64,000 bases of DNA from Coprinopsis marcescibilis (Eukaryota; Basidiomycota; Agaricomycetes; Agaricales; Psathyrellaceae). A program made the translations under genes and the position numbers. The DNA lies in contig ML210225.1 in assembly GCA_004369085.1 (NCBI GenBank), positions 1 to 64,000 on the forward strand. The letters run 5' to 3'. Within the stretch, counting starts at the first letter, position 1, and each line of letters opens with the position of its first letter. Below the pieces are notes generated by a model. It had not been told where the DNA came from, made no database searches, and was given only the letters and a program-made list of their open reading frames with translations. Shown here piece by piece: positions 52,952-63,514 of the stretch.

Positions 52952-55259
52952 TCACCCCCGACTCGCACTAGCAAACAACGAGCTGAGCTTGCTCGGTTTC
53001 TCCACACTCCCGCCCCCACTCTCCGACCCATCCCTCGACCCAGGCCTTTTCCCAACTTTGCTCGTCAACTTTCTCCACAACCCCTGCCGTTTCCTAATAT
53101 CAGGATCGCTCGGCGAATGCACCAAGCTCCTATTCCCGCTCCCGCTCCCGGCGCTGCGCCCAGACCCAGGATTGGTGAGGATCTTGGAAAGCGCAGGTTC
53201 GGTGCTATGGCTGCCCAACGCCTGCGCTCTCGACCCCGGTCCAGAGACGGTGTTCCCATCATACCAGTTCGTCGACGAATGCGCAGTGGATGGCCTGGAC
53301 GAAGACGAGGACGACTCTTTGGACTGGAACGACGGTGCAGCGACGTAGGACGACGGAGCCGTCGATACCTCGCGGGTAGACTCTGTCCCCGAGGTGCCCG
53401 TGTCATCTCCATACATCCCAAGGTCGTTGTCCGATTCCTGGTCCTCCACCTTGGTTAGATGGGGTGGGTAGTGTACGTGTGCGTGGCTGGCGCTGGGGAG
53501 CGGAGTGGTGTCATCACCTGCTTCGCCTTCCCCATCCATCTCGAACACCGCCTGTTCATTCGCCAGAGCGTGCTCCCGGTCCTCAGCGGCAGAAAGCTCC
53601 TCAAGCGCCGCATACCGATACATGCTAATCGTCGCACTCCCCGGCGAACCCATCGCAGTCGGGAAATCCCACGAATCAATCGAGTTTGGTGAATTCGCAG
53701 GCGAAAGTGCCCGGCGCTCCTGGCGTTTGGCCAATGGGGGTAGATCCTCTGCAAAAGGAAGGGGTAAAGATTTTGAGTTCCTTTGTGACGCCACTGAGGT
53801 GATAAGCGAAAGGACTTACTCAAGATAGCATTCACGAGGTAAGATTTCTTTTTGGCCGACCTGAAAAAGGGTAATTGCAAAAGCTGTTCGGCTGTTGGGC
53901 TATAATTAACGGGTAGAATGATCAGGAAAAGGGTGTATCATCGGTGGAGATTGGAATTGGGTTACCGTTTGGAAGGATCCTTGGCCAAGCAGCTATCTAC
54001 CATCTCCTTGAACGCTCGGGTGTACTTGTACTGCCCACCGTCCCTGTTCAAACTCGGCGCTTCCTCTTGCAGTCTAAAAGCAGAAATAGATAAAGAAGTA
54101 GGAAACGTAAGGATCCTGAGATAACGGAGAGAATGTAAAAAGGAATTACTAACGTGCGAAGTAGAACCTTTTGAGCTGATTCTCGAAAGCGGGGTGGGTG
54201 GCCTTGAGCCAGCTCGAGCGCTGTGATTCCAAAGCTCCAGATATCGGCAGAAGCATCGTACTGTTTGCCTGATATTAGCTCGGGAGCCATCCAGCATGGC
54301 TAGTAATTAAAAAAAACCCCATCAGACGCTGCAAAACGGGTAGTAAATGAACTGACCGTTCCAACAAACGATTTCCGCTTCCCGATCACAGGTCTGATAG
54401 CGCTCTCCTTTGCGGAGGGTACCCGCTTTTCGGTAGAGATGGAGGTGTAGTGTGGAGCCAGGGCGAGCGAGGCGGGGATGGAGTGTGCCTTGCTCCTCCC
54501 ATGCGAATTACGATCGTGTGGGTGCTCTGATAGATCTGCGGCGACACCGAGGTCGCCCAACAGCACAGTGCCGTCGTCGTCAATGAGAAGGTTGGCGGCT
54601 TTGATATCACGGTGAATAAATCCGTTCACGTGGAGATAGCTTGAACGCAGCCAGTCAACACACACGTTCGTCGTCGAGCGTAACGTAGAGAAGGACGTAC
54701 TTGAGACCTTTCAGGGCTTGCCGAAGGATGCATTTGATGACTTCCTCGTCCATGCCTCCGGGCCAGCCGTAGCGCATGACGTCCGCAGCGCTACCTTTGT
54801 TCATCAACCGGAGTGCAATGTACAGTCTGTGGCCCTCCATCCACGACCCCCGGACACGCAGCACGTTGGGATGCTTGGAGAGAGACATGAGTGTAGTCTC
54901 CCGCTGGAGCAGCTGCAGCGAGCGTGGCGGCAGAGAATCGAGGTCGAGGACCTTGAGGGCACAAGGGGTGGGAGGTGCGTTGCTGTTGGAGTCGTCGACA
55001 GGCTTCCACAGTGCCTGATAGACGATAGAGGAAGCGCCGAAGCCTATCGCTGCACCCATTGTGTAGTCTTCTGCTCGGTCGCTGGATGCAATGGTCAACT
55101 GTGGGGCTCGACGATGCGAACAAGACGAGCGAGGTACCTGAATAGTTTCCACTCGTCCTTGACGGCGCCGATGAATTTTGGGGCGCCCATAGTTGCGGAA
55201 GCGAGGCCAGACAAAGGAGCTTGGGATAGGAACGGGACAAGGGGCGATTCGTCAGGCAT
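52952..55259 (-). CDS. Ste20-family protein kinase, FRAY/SPAK/OSR1 type
   Basis: Predicted Ser/Thr kinase of the germinal-centre kinase VI group. The start at 55259 ([15 protein letters not shown]) joins across a 56-nt intron to [20 protein letters not shown], the glycine loop. The catalytic Lys is in CALKVLDLD, the loop is [12 protein letters not shown], and the metal motif is GDLG instead of DFG. The group signature [15 protein letters not shown] is present, with Ser where OSR1 has the activating Thr. Between DLG and this signature there is an insertion of about 45-50 residues rich in Ser, His and Ala. The C-lobe ends [17 protein letters not shown], a FRAY hallmark. The 270-residue tail is Ser-rich and disordered; I do not see the conserved RFxV-docking C-terminal domain. 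Confidence 0.87.
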
Positions 55260-56491
55260 AACTGTATATTTAAGTCGGTTGGGTTCAACGGGTAGAGCTT
55301 GTTGGGGATAGACAATTGATAGTATTACGTTGGCCTGGGATTCGGTGTGGTCGTGGTGGGCGGCAGAGATTCACTGGTGTGCGGAATCTGAAAGATGTCC
55401 GGCAGGCGAGGACACAATTGATTGACTTTCCAAATGGCTCTATCGAGACGCTGTCGTCACAGGTCCTTCAATGTGCTTGGCCCTTTCTGAACTCGGATTG
55501 TCGGTACGAATTGTCCAATAATGGAAACAGAGCGATATGTTCTGCATTTTAGGAGGAGGAAATGCGCGGAAATGGAGGAACTGTTGCCAACCAGGGCAAG
55601 TGTGGCCGCCATCAACAGTGAACGCGTCGTCAACGCCGTGGTCTCGCGCTGACAAACACTGTCCAGAGTACTATCACCAACCCTTACAAACTGATAACAG
55701 TATTAGTCTTTCACCGTTATCTATTACAATTCCAGGTGTTGCGCCGAACGCAGTCCGTGCTAGTTCCGTGCTCATTTCGAGCTAGAGCTTGACCTGACAC
55801 GCAAGCTCCGTGTTGCGAGCAACCACAGCACTTATTATTATCTGTCTTGAGGCTGAGGCCTGAAGAACCTTTCATCATACTCTCCAAATGAATCCCAACT
55901 CCACAGCTATGATTATACGTTGAGCACATTTCGCTCGCCAATCACCACACACGTTCCAGAGCGAACCTCTCGATGTTATCACCACCACATACCCGGCGAC
56001 ACCGCACGCCGATTGGCTCATCCCAATTACACGCACAACGTAAGCAGCACCCCGACTCGCTCCAAGCAAAACACGCGGTGCGCTAAGCCGGAATGCCAAG
56101 CCCCCCTCGAGGCGCCCATCCCCAAGGCTCGTCCATACCCAAAGCAGCTACACATGTACCTGTCGTCCGCCCTGACGCTGATCGCCGCCGCCGCCGTCAC
56201 CTGTCCCTTAGTCTCCCGCCCTGCCTTTCCAGGTTAACATGTCATCTCCAAAATCAAATTCACATCCGATATCATTCCACCCATCTAACTAGGTTCCTCC
56301 AAGTCATAAATCGTAAGGTCATAACAAAAGCGCATAAAGCCGTTCGTAACATTGAAATCGGTCTAGAGTAGGAGATAGCAAAGAGCAATGTGCCTACACC
56401 CAGGTATAAACGTAGCAAAAAGAGCGTGGTAGAAGCATCTGATAATAAAGCTTAACGGTATAAAGTATTCGAAACTCGATCCAACCCCCGT
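55260..56491. other. Intergenic, no gene supported
   Basis: The spacer between the start of the FRAY-type kinase gene and the end of the CBS-PB1 gene likely includes the kinase promoter and the CBS-PB1 3' untranslated region. An open frame at 55920-56237 (+) has no family signal. Confidence 0.45.
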
Positions 56492-59013
56492 TCAATACTG
56501 ATTCGAAGTCAACCTCGAAATCGTAAACACTCCAACAATCACAGCCGCCAACACTCCAATGCTCGCAGGGAGCAGCAAATCCTTCGGGATCCCCATCACA
56601 TCATCCTGCGGCTGCTGCACTTCCCGTCTCGGCGCAACAGCAGGAACATGAGCAGGAACAGGCGACTCAGCCTTGGGCGAAACATTCTCCACCTCCACCT
56701 GTTCCTCCACCTTGGCCTTCTCCTTCTCATCCTTCTCAACCTCCCTCTCCTCCTTCGCAGCCAACGCACTGACCTCCCTCGCTCGCTCCTCACCCCGCCC
56801 AACAACCTCCGCCCACCCCTTCCCGCCCTGGATACACAACACAACCCTCTCAACCTTGTTCACCCTCGCAATCTTCACCGCATCCGCAACATCACTGTCA
56901 GTCGTCATCAACACACTGTCCCCATCCTCATCCGTATACGACAGATGGAAATCATTCGGGTCCGCGGTTTCCTCGCCAGCCGCGGGAGTAGCCTGGGTGA
57001 AGAACGGGTCGATGGCGAGCTTGCCAGCGACAATCTCCCGGAGGTGCTGCACGTCGTCGTAGCGCGACTGGAACCGATGCGTGCGCCCGCTGGGGGTCCG
57101 GAATTTGAAGACGTAGGTCCCATCCTCAACTTGCACCGGCGTGCCACCCAGAGGCACCTGGACGCCCCGTTTCTTGGAGTAGCTGAGCACAGACCCGTTG
57201 TCGTCGTCGACGACGGAAGCAGAGTCGTTGGGATGCACCTCCGAGTGCGGGGACTGTTGCAGGTGCAGGTTGTTGGAGATGGAAGGGAACGCTGAGCCGG
57301 TCGCTTGGGATCCAGAGAGGACCGACTCGTTATCGTCGTGGCCCAACGAGTCGAAGAATCGGCCCCACATTGGGCCTTGATCGGTTTCGCTCGTAGCCGT
57401 CTCCCCGCTCATAGCGTTCATCTACCGCCCACATATCAGCACCGGTGATGAACACAAAGTCAACAACAAAACACACCTGTTCGAGAGTGGCATACGTTAG
57501 TTTGAGGACATCAACGATCGCAACCAGTCTCCCATCTTCCTCAACAACAGGAAGATTGAGGTAGTGGCCATCTAAAATGACATGTCAAAGCTGAACTACT
57601 TGATAAACGGACAAACATACTGTGCATTTTCTTCAACGCATCATGAACAGTAGTGTTGGGCGGGGCAGTATCGGGATGAGGAGTCATCACCCGAACAACA
57701 CTGCACCTTCCAGCATCCAAACCAGCCGCAATAACACGAAGTACGACATCCTTGCTGGTGAAGATACCGGCGATGCGAGGGTGAACAGAGACTGAGCCCG
57801 GAACAGAACCAGCGGGCTCCATAACGCAAACGGCCGTAGTCCTTCGCTCTTTCATCAGCTTGGCAACTTCACGGACAGTTGTCTTGGGTCCAACGGTCGC
57901 GGGATTGGTGCTGGAATCCATGACGGTCGTGAGGTCGGGAAGTGCGGTCTTTTCTCGCAACTTCTCGGCCCAAGCCAGCATAGCGGCAGCCTGAGGATTA
58001 GTACCGACACCTCCGAGCTCGGATTGAACACCGGCCATGGCATTGAACAGCTGCTCGGAAGCAGCGGAGCTGCGCTCGACCTTGCCGAGTGCTTCGTGGA
58101 ACACCTTGGTGATATCGAGGAGGCCGACGACATTCCCGTCCTCATTACAGACAGGCTGTGTTGTAATCAGCAAACAAATAAAATTGATTGCACTCCAACT
58201 GATGTACTTACCAAATGTCTAAAGTGGCGGGAAACCATGAGCTGGAGAGCCTCCGTCGCACTGGTAGTGTCGCGTGTCACCATTGGGTTGCGGGTCATGA
58301 TCTGGCTAACAGGGGTAGTATGGGGATCGAGTCCCTCCGCAGTGACCTGGTCATCCGAGTTAGTCCATGCTCGGGCACGGAGCTGTCAACGCGGATTTGC
58401 TCACCCGATAGGCCAGATCCTTGGCGGTGAAGATTCCACTGAGGCCTTCCTCGTCATCGACGACGAGCACGCAGTCGGTTCGCTTTGCGGCGCACAGCTG
58501 ACTAGCCTCGGCGACTGTGATGCTCTCTGGGACGGTGAGAGCCGGGCTGGGCTTGAGTGCTGCGACGGTGCCCTTGGTGGGGACGCTCTTTGCACGACGG
58601 CTCCGGCTGGCACCCGTTGGCTGGGGCTGGTGAGTCGAGATGGTGCGCTTGCGAGAAAGCTCGCTTTCGATCTTTTTGCGAATAGCCTATAATTAAGAAA
58701 CGGTAAAGGTCAGTCTTTGGTAGAAAGACAAAATGGAAAGCGGTACCTCGTCTCGTTTGCTCGTCTTCTTTCTGGTTTCCGCGAGAGATCCATGGCTGTA
58801 TCCTGAAAGGGTGCTCATTGCGGCAGCAGAGTTCGGTCTTCTTGCTTGCTGGCCGGGTAAAGGACTGAGAGAGCGCTCGGCGACGATATTCCCGGACGGA
58901 AAGTTGACAGATGGGTTCAGGCTTGAGTACGGGGTGGGTGAAGCAGCTAGATCACGGTTGTTCCGAAGTGTAGATGGCGAGGTGGAGGAAGTTGGGACTG
59001 GTATCCTGGACAT
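56492..59013 (-). CDS. CBS-domain and PB1-domain protein with C-terminal membrane anchor
   Basis: The layout is a disordered basic N-terminus (MSRIPVPTSSTSPSTLRNNR), then four CBS repeats in two pairs, a linker, a PB1 domain and one C-terminal membrane segment. CBS-type strings include CVLVVDDEEGLSGIFTAKDL, VTRDTTSATEALQLMVSRHF, RHLPVCNEDGNVVGLLDITK, AGIFTSKDVVLRVIAAGLDA and LPVVEEDGRLVAIVDVLKLT. The PB1 part has TYVFKFRTPSGRTHRFQSRY and FHLSYTDEDGDSVLMTTDSD, the OPCA-like acidic loop. The end PASIGVLAAVIVGVFTISRL followed by a short tail resembles a tail anchor. This architecture is known in fungi (S. pombe Mug70-like). CBS pairs usually bind adenine nucleotides; the true ligand and role are unknown. 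Confidence 0.88.
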
Positions 59014-59253
59014 GAACTTGAAGACGTGATTAAAAAGCTTAGCAGGCGGTGAAGGCCTGGACTAGACACTTTTTGTTTTCGCTTGCAGACGAAGAAGCTG
59101 GTCTGCGGGGAGCTTCCTGACTGACTGTATGTGGGCAGAAAACAAGCTGAGCAGGACGCGAAAAGTCGGGTGAAGGACGTGCGCCTTTGTTTGGCTCTCT
59201 TTGTACGAACCGAGCCAAATGCTGTTTCAGCAGTGTCTCCCAGACACACAGAT

Positions 59254-60840
59254 ATGCTTTACCAGAACTCCCAGGAGGTTCAGGCTCGGGAAATCCAAAA
59301 GCAGCGCTTGCAGCGTCTGGCGGGAGAGCTAGAACAGGCGCGCTACAGCCTCGTCAAGCAGCTCGCCGACATTGACTGTTCCTTGTCCCTGCTCGGACGG
59401 GAATACAGCGCGCTCCACAACACCTCTGCCCTCATCAACAGACTTCCCTCCGAGCTACTCTGTCTTGTGTTCTCCTACTGTCTGAACGAACCTAGACTCA
59501 CCGGAGACGGATATTACATTTACGAAGGCGAGCGGTCTGTACCGGAGGTCACCGTCAGTCATGTCTGCCAACACTGGCGCGGTGTAGCCCTCTCCTTCCC
59601 GCAGCTCTGGTCCACCTTCCGATACAAGACACCGAAATGGAAGCGGCCCCCAATTGACCGGCTCACAGCCTACCTGACGCGGTCTCACCCTGTCTGCATG
59701 GATCTATACGTCTACATCACGTCCGTAGCGCACGAAGACATGAGCGTGCTCGACATGGCAGCCCAGCACATCCACCGCTGGCGCCGAGCAACCATAATCT
59801 CCGAGGACAACAAATTCAACTGGACCAAGCTCTCCTCCACGCTCCAAGACAAGGCCGCCCCCAACCTCGAGTACTTTTCCTTCCGCCCGAGTCTGTACGT
59901 CACCGGCCATACCAGCAGCGGGCATCTCGCCCCCATATCCCGGCTCGAGCCCAAGATATTCAAGCGTGGCGCACCCAAGCTCGCGTACATCCATCTGGAC
60001 TCGACTGTCCCGTACTTCTTCCTCCCGCCAATCGCGAACGTGCGCACGCTGTGCCTGGACGCAAAGTACGTCGGCCCGTCCAGCATCACCTGGCCCGCCT
60101 TCCTCAGCATCCTCGCCCTCCCCTCCCTCACGAGCCTTTCAATCGGCGGCGACGTGCTCTTGCCCCCCACCGCGGATCAAGTGGGCGAGCCCATCCAAGC
60201 CCAGAGCCTCAAGCACCTCCGCTGGTCCACCGACCCCACCGCGCTCGACAACCTCTTGTCGTACCTCGACGCGCCAAACTTGGAGACGTTGGTCCTGTGC
60301 CGTATACAGCTGCCCAATAAGCCTGCCCGGCCAACTGCGAGTTTACCAGCACTCCGCTCGCTGCATGTCATAGAGTGTGGAAGGCTCGGAGCAGAGTACA
60401 TTGCGTTCCTGGCGTCTGCTTGTCCGGGCATCACGCAGCTGAACATGTCGTATTACCAGCCGAGTGATGGACATCTCCTGGGATTCCTCGTGCATGAGTA
60501 TGAACAGCACGGGAGGGCGCATTGGGAGGGTTTGAAGCAGGTAACGTGCTATCTCGATGGCGTCGATGCTGTCGCTCCATATTTGGAGTTTGCACGGCCG
60601 AGGGCGGGGGATGGGGAGAAGCGCTTGGTGTTGCGTGTTAGTAGGCGGTTGCTTAAGAGTTGGCAGGAGCAGGTCCCGGATGGGTTTGCGGAACTTGGGG
60701 AGATGTGTGCGCTTGAGACGTGGAATGATCCGTCGGATATTTCGCCTGGCAGGTGGCCGCCCGGTGATGATGTCTTTTCGACGTTCCAGACCGAACGTTC
60801 CAGTCATTTTAATTTTGCTGTAGATTGGAACGAGTTTTGA
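59254..60840 (+). CDS. F-box protein, tandem copy A
   Basis: Predicted substrate receptor of an SCF ubiquitin ligase, of the type expanded in agaricomycetes. It has a single exon of 528 residues. An N-terminal coiled coil (AREIQKQRLQRLAGELEQAR) is followed by the F-box, INRLPSELLCLVFSYCLNEP and VTVSHVCQHWRGVALSFPQL, ending in the (Q/H)LWSTF block. The remainder has leucine-rich-repeat-like stretches such as SILALPSLTSLSIGGDVLL and LDAPNLETLVLCRIQL. I chose ATG 59254 because it aligns with the start of copy B; the open frame extends upstream without another ATG in good context. Confidence 0.85.
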   Translation: MLYQNSQEVQAREIQKQRLQRLAGELEQARYSLVKQLADIDCSLSLLGREYSALHNTSALINRLPSELLCLVFSYCLNEPRLTGDGYYIYEGERSVPEVTVSHVCQHWRGVALSFPQLWSTFRYKTPKWKRPPIDRLTAYLTRSHPVCMDLYVYITSVAHEDMSVLDMAAQHIHRWRRATIISEDNKFNWTKLSSTLQDKAAPNLEYFSFRPSLYVTGHTSSGHLAPISRLEPKIFKRGAPKLAYIHLDSTVPYFFLPPIANVRTLCLDAKYVGPSSITWPAFLSILALPSLTSLSIGGDVLLPPTADQVGEPIQAQSLKHLRWSTDPTALDNLLSYLDAPNLETLVLCRIQLPNKPARPTASLPALRSLHVIECGRLGAEYIAFLASACPGITQLNMSYYQPSDGHLLGFLVHEYEQHGRAHWEGLKQVTCYLDGVDAVAPYLEFARPRAGDGEKRLVLRVSRRLLKSWQEQVPDGFAELGEMCALETWNDPSDISPGRWPPGDDVFSTFQTERSSHFNFAVDWNEF

Positions 60841-61054
60841 GGTGCTTGCTTTGCTGTAGCTTATTGTTCTTTATTACTTATGTTGTATTTATTGATAGAT
60901 TGTAGAATTTTAGAATTAGAACATACTAATGTAATATCTGCATCCAATGTTTGTCCAATCCTCGAAAAGGCGGGTGAAGGATGTGCTCCTTCGTTTGGCT
61001 CTCTTTGTACGAACCGAGCCAAAGCTGTTTCAGTAGTGTCTCAGACGCACAGAT

Positions 61055-62629
61055 ATGCTTCGCCAGACCCCCCATGAGGTTCAGGCTGGGGAAATCCAAG
61101 GGCAGCGCTTGCTGCGTCTAGCGGGAGAGCTAGAACAGGTGCACTGCAGTCTCGTCAAGCAGCTCGCCGACAATGACTGCTCCTTGTCCTCGCTCAAACG
61201 GGAATACAACGCGCTCCAAAACACCTCTGCCCTCATAAACCGGCTTCCCCCCGAGCTTCTCTGCCTTGTATTCTCCTACTGTCTGGACGAACCCAGATTC
61301 GCCGAGAGTAACTACTACACCTACGAAGGCAAGGGGTCTCTACCGGAGGTCACCGTCAGTCATGTCTGTCAACACTGGCGCGGTGTAGCGCTCTCCTTCC
61401 CGCACCTCTGGTCCACCTTCCGGTACCAGACACCGAAACAGAAGTGGCCGCAAACTGACCGGTTCACAGCCTACCTGACGCGGTCTCACCCTGTCTGCAT
61501 GGATCTATACGTCTACATCACGACAGAAGCGCACGAAGACATGAGAGTGCTCGACATGGCAGCCCAGCACATCCACCGCTGGCGCCGAGCAACAATACTC
61601 CCCAAGGGCATCAAAGTCGACGGGCTCAAGCTATGCTCCCCGCTCCAAGACAAAGCCGCCCCCAATCTCGAGTACTTTTACTTCCACCACCCCGTTATGT
61701 GCGTCACCCGCCATACCAACAACGGGGATCTCTCCCCCGTAGACCGGCTCGAGCCCATGATATTCAAGCTCGGCGCGCCCAAACTCGCGTACATCCATCT
61801 GGACTCGACCGTCCCGTACTTCTTCTTCCCCCCTATGGAGAACGTGCGCACCCTGTGCCTGAACGCAATGTACATCGGCCCGTCCAGCATCACCTGGTCC
61901 GCCTTCCTCAGCATCCTCGCCCTCCCCTCCCTCACGAGCCTTTCAATCGGCGGAAACGTGCTCCTGCCCCCCACCGCGGGCCAAGCGCGCCAGCCCATCC
62001 AAGTCCAGAGCCTCAAGCACCTCCGCTGGTCCACCGACCCCACCGGCCTCGACAACTTCCTGTCGTACCTCGACGCGCCAAACTTGGAGACGCTGGTCCT
62101 GTGCCGTATAGAGCTCCCCGACAAGCCTGCTCGGCCAACCGCGAGCCTACCCGCCCTTCGCTCGCTGCATATCATAGAGTGCAGCTGGCTCGAAGAAGGG
62201 TACATTGCGTTCCTGGCGCCTGCTTGTCCGGGCGTCACGCATCTGAGCATGTCGTATGACCAGCCGAGGGACGGACATCTCCTTGGGTTCCTCGTGGATG
62301 AATACAAACAGCACGGGAGGACGCATTGGGAGGGTTTAGAGCAGGTAACGTGCTACCTCCGTGGCGTCGATGCCGCTGAATATTTGGAGTTTGCACGGCC
62401 GAGGGCGGGGGATGGGGAGAAGCGCTTGGTGTTGCGTGTTAGTAGGTGGTCGCTTAAGAGTTGGCAGGAACAGCTCCCGGATGGGTTTGCGGAACTTGGG
62501 GAGCTGTGTGCGCTTGAGACGTGGAATAATATGTCGGATATTTCGTCTGGCAGGTGGCCGCCCGGTGATGACGTCCTTTCGACTTTCCAGACTAAACGTT
62601 ACAGTCTTTTTAATTTTAATGCGTATTAA
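61055..62629 (+). CDS. F-box protein, tandem copy B
   Basis: Close paralogue of the upstream copy, single exon, 524 residues, with the same order of coiled coil, F-box (INRLPPELLCLVFSYCLDEP) and leucine-rich-like repeats. Differences from copy A are spread through the gene and concentrate in the region just after the F-box and at the repeat loops (about 61.3 and 61.6 kb). The C-terminus differs: copy A ends NFAVDWNEF while copy B ends at NFNAY through a shifted stop. Both copies are intact, which suggests that both are in use. Confidence 0.85.
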   Translation: MLRQTPHEVQAGEIQGQRLLRLAGELEQVHCSLVKQLADNDCSLSSLKREYNALQNTSALINRLPPELLCLVFSYCLDEPRFAESNYYTYEGKGSLPEVTVSHVCQHWRGVALSFPHLWSTFRYQTPKQKWPQTDRFTAYLTRSHPVCMDLYVYITTEAHEDMRVLDMAAQHIHRWRRATILPKGIKVDGLKLCSPLQDKAAPNLEYFYFHHPVMCVTRHTNNGDLSPVDRLEPMIFKLGAPKLAYIHLDSTVPYFFFPPMENVRTLCLNAMYIGPSSITWSAFLSILALPSLTSLSIGGNVLLPPTAGQARQPIQVQSLKHLRWSTDPTGLDNFLSYLDAPNLETLVLCRIELPDKPARPTASLPALRSLHIIECSWLEEGYIAFLAPACPGVTHLSMSYDQPRDGHLLGFLVDEYKQHGRTHWEGLEQVTCYLRGVDAAEYLEFARPRAGDGEKRLVLRVSRWSLKSWQEQLPDGFAELGELCALETWNNMSDISSGRWPPGDDVLSTFQTKRYSLFNFNAY

Positions 62630-62927
62630 AACGGGTTTTGAGGTGCTTGCTTTGCTGTAGCTCAGATCGTGCTTGTGCCTTATTACTTATGTTGTATTTA
62701 TTGATAGATTGTATAACTGTATAACTAGACAATACTAATGTACCATCTGCATCTAATGTTTGTCCAATCCGGGTTACCTGCCCGATCCGTATGCAGCGGC
62801 GCCTCTCCTGAGTCAAAGTGATGAAAGTCGTGTCATTATTCAGCTAGCTCTGAAAGTACAATATACGCATAGGCATAATCGAGATCAAAACCAAAACTCC
62901 CCTTCTCAGTTACTCTCTTCCTCCTCT

Positions 62928-63514
62928 CTAGTTCTTAGCCTTCTTAGCAGAGGGGAGCGACTCGGCCGTCGAATCAACAGCCGCCTTCACCTTGCCGCTA
63001 TACGTCTCATACCCATTTTGCGCATCCCTCTGCACACGCGCCGCAGCGTCCGTCACAGTGTTTTTGGCAGTCGCGCTGATAGGTTGGTTCGGGCTCTGGC
63101 GCTGGTACGACGTATAGAGGTAGTAAGCGCCAATGCACAGCGCAATCGTTATGAAATTAGCTGTCAAGTCCCAAGTCAGCGGCTGTCATACACCAACTTT
63201 ACTGTCCCCCAGTTAAGAAAGAACATACCGGCGATAAACCCAACGACGCCCTGGAACAGCCCCAGTACGCTCCTCGCAACGCCACTCACAAAGCTAACAG
63301 CGGTGAATGTTACGCATTTTGTGATGTTGAACACCGACTGGAGCACATCGTAGGCGAGGGCGAATATGAACTGGACGAATGCGATCGTGCTGTGCAGGAG
63401 GCTGGTGATGATGTCGAGGATGGACGAGAGCCAGTGGCTGAAGGCGGAGAGGAAGCCGTGGTCTGCGGAGGTGCCCGTGGTGGTGCTCCCGCCGAGTGGG
63501 TTGAAGTTTGACAT
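62928..63514 (-). CDS. Small multi-pass membrane protein, unknown family
   Basis: I do not recognise the family. Two exons join across an intron of about 60 nt (GCC-G|GTATGT...ACAG|CT), giving roughly 170 residues. The start MSNFNPLGGSTTTG is followed by hydrophobic, amphipathic segments (SHWLSSILDIITSLLHSTIA, FVQFIFALAYDVLQSVF, FTAVSFVSGVARSVLGLFQG) and a clear membrane helix across the splice junction (NFITIALCIGAYYLYTSYQR). The tail is hydrophilic, ending SLPSAKKAKN with a basic Lys-rich end. The layout could fit an endoplasmic reticulum or lipid-droplet membrane protein, but that is a guess. An in-frame upstream start is not an ATG, so 63514 was chosen. Confidence 0.65.

Larger units (their letters stand above)
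59155..62772. repeat. Tandem segmental duplication (two units of about 1.8 kb)
   Basis: Unit A (about 59158-60962) and unit B (about 60963-62771) share the coding sequence, the 90 bp upstream of the start codon (GGCTCTCTTTGTACGAACCG in both) and the 3' flank (TTATGTTGTATTTATTGATA in both, ending GTTTGTCCAATCC). They are direct repeats, so the promoter of copy B was formed next to the 3' flank of copy A. Confidence 0.85.

Noticed and set aside
55090..55152. Kinase start at a GTG-initiated frame near 55152
   Set aside because: It is not an ATG. The ATG at 55259 with a 56-nt intron joins in phase to the glycine loop.
56648..57295. 215-codon open frame on the plus strand
   Set aside because: It is the antisense shadow of the acidic/Glu-Lys-rich part of the CBS-PB1 protein and reads as low-complexity Arg/Leu/His.
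62760..63353. 197-codon open frame on the plus strand
   Set aside because: It is antisense to the two-exon membrane-protein gene, which has membrane-helix composition and a proper splice; the plus frame looks random.
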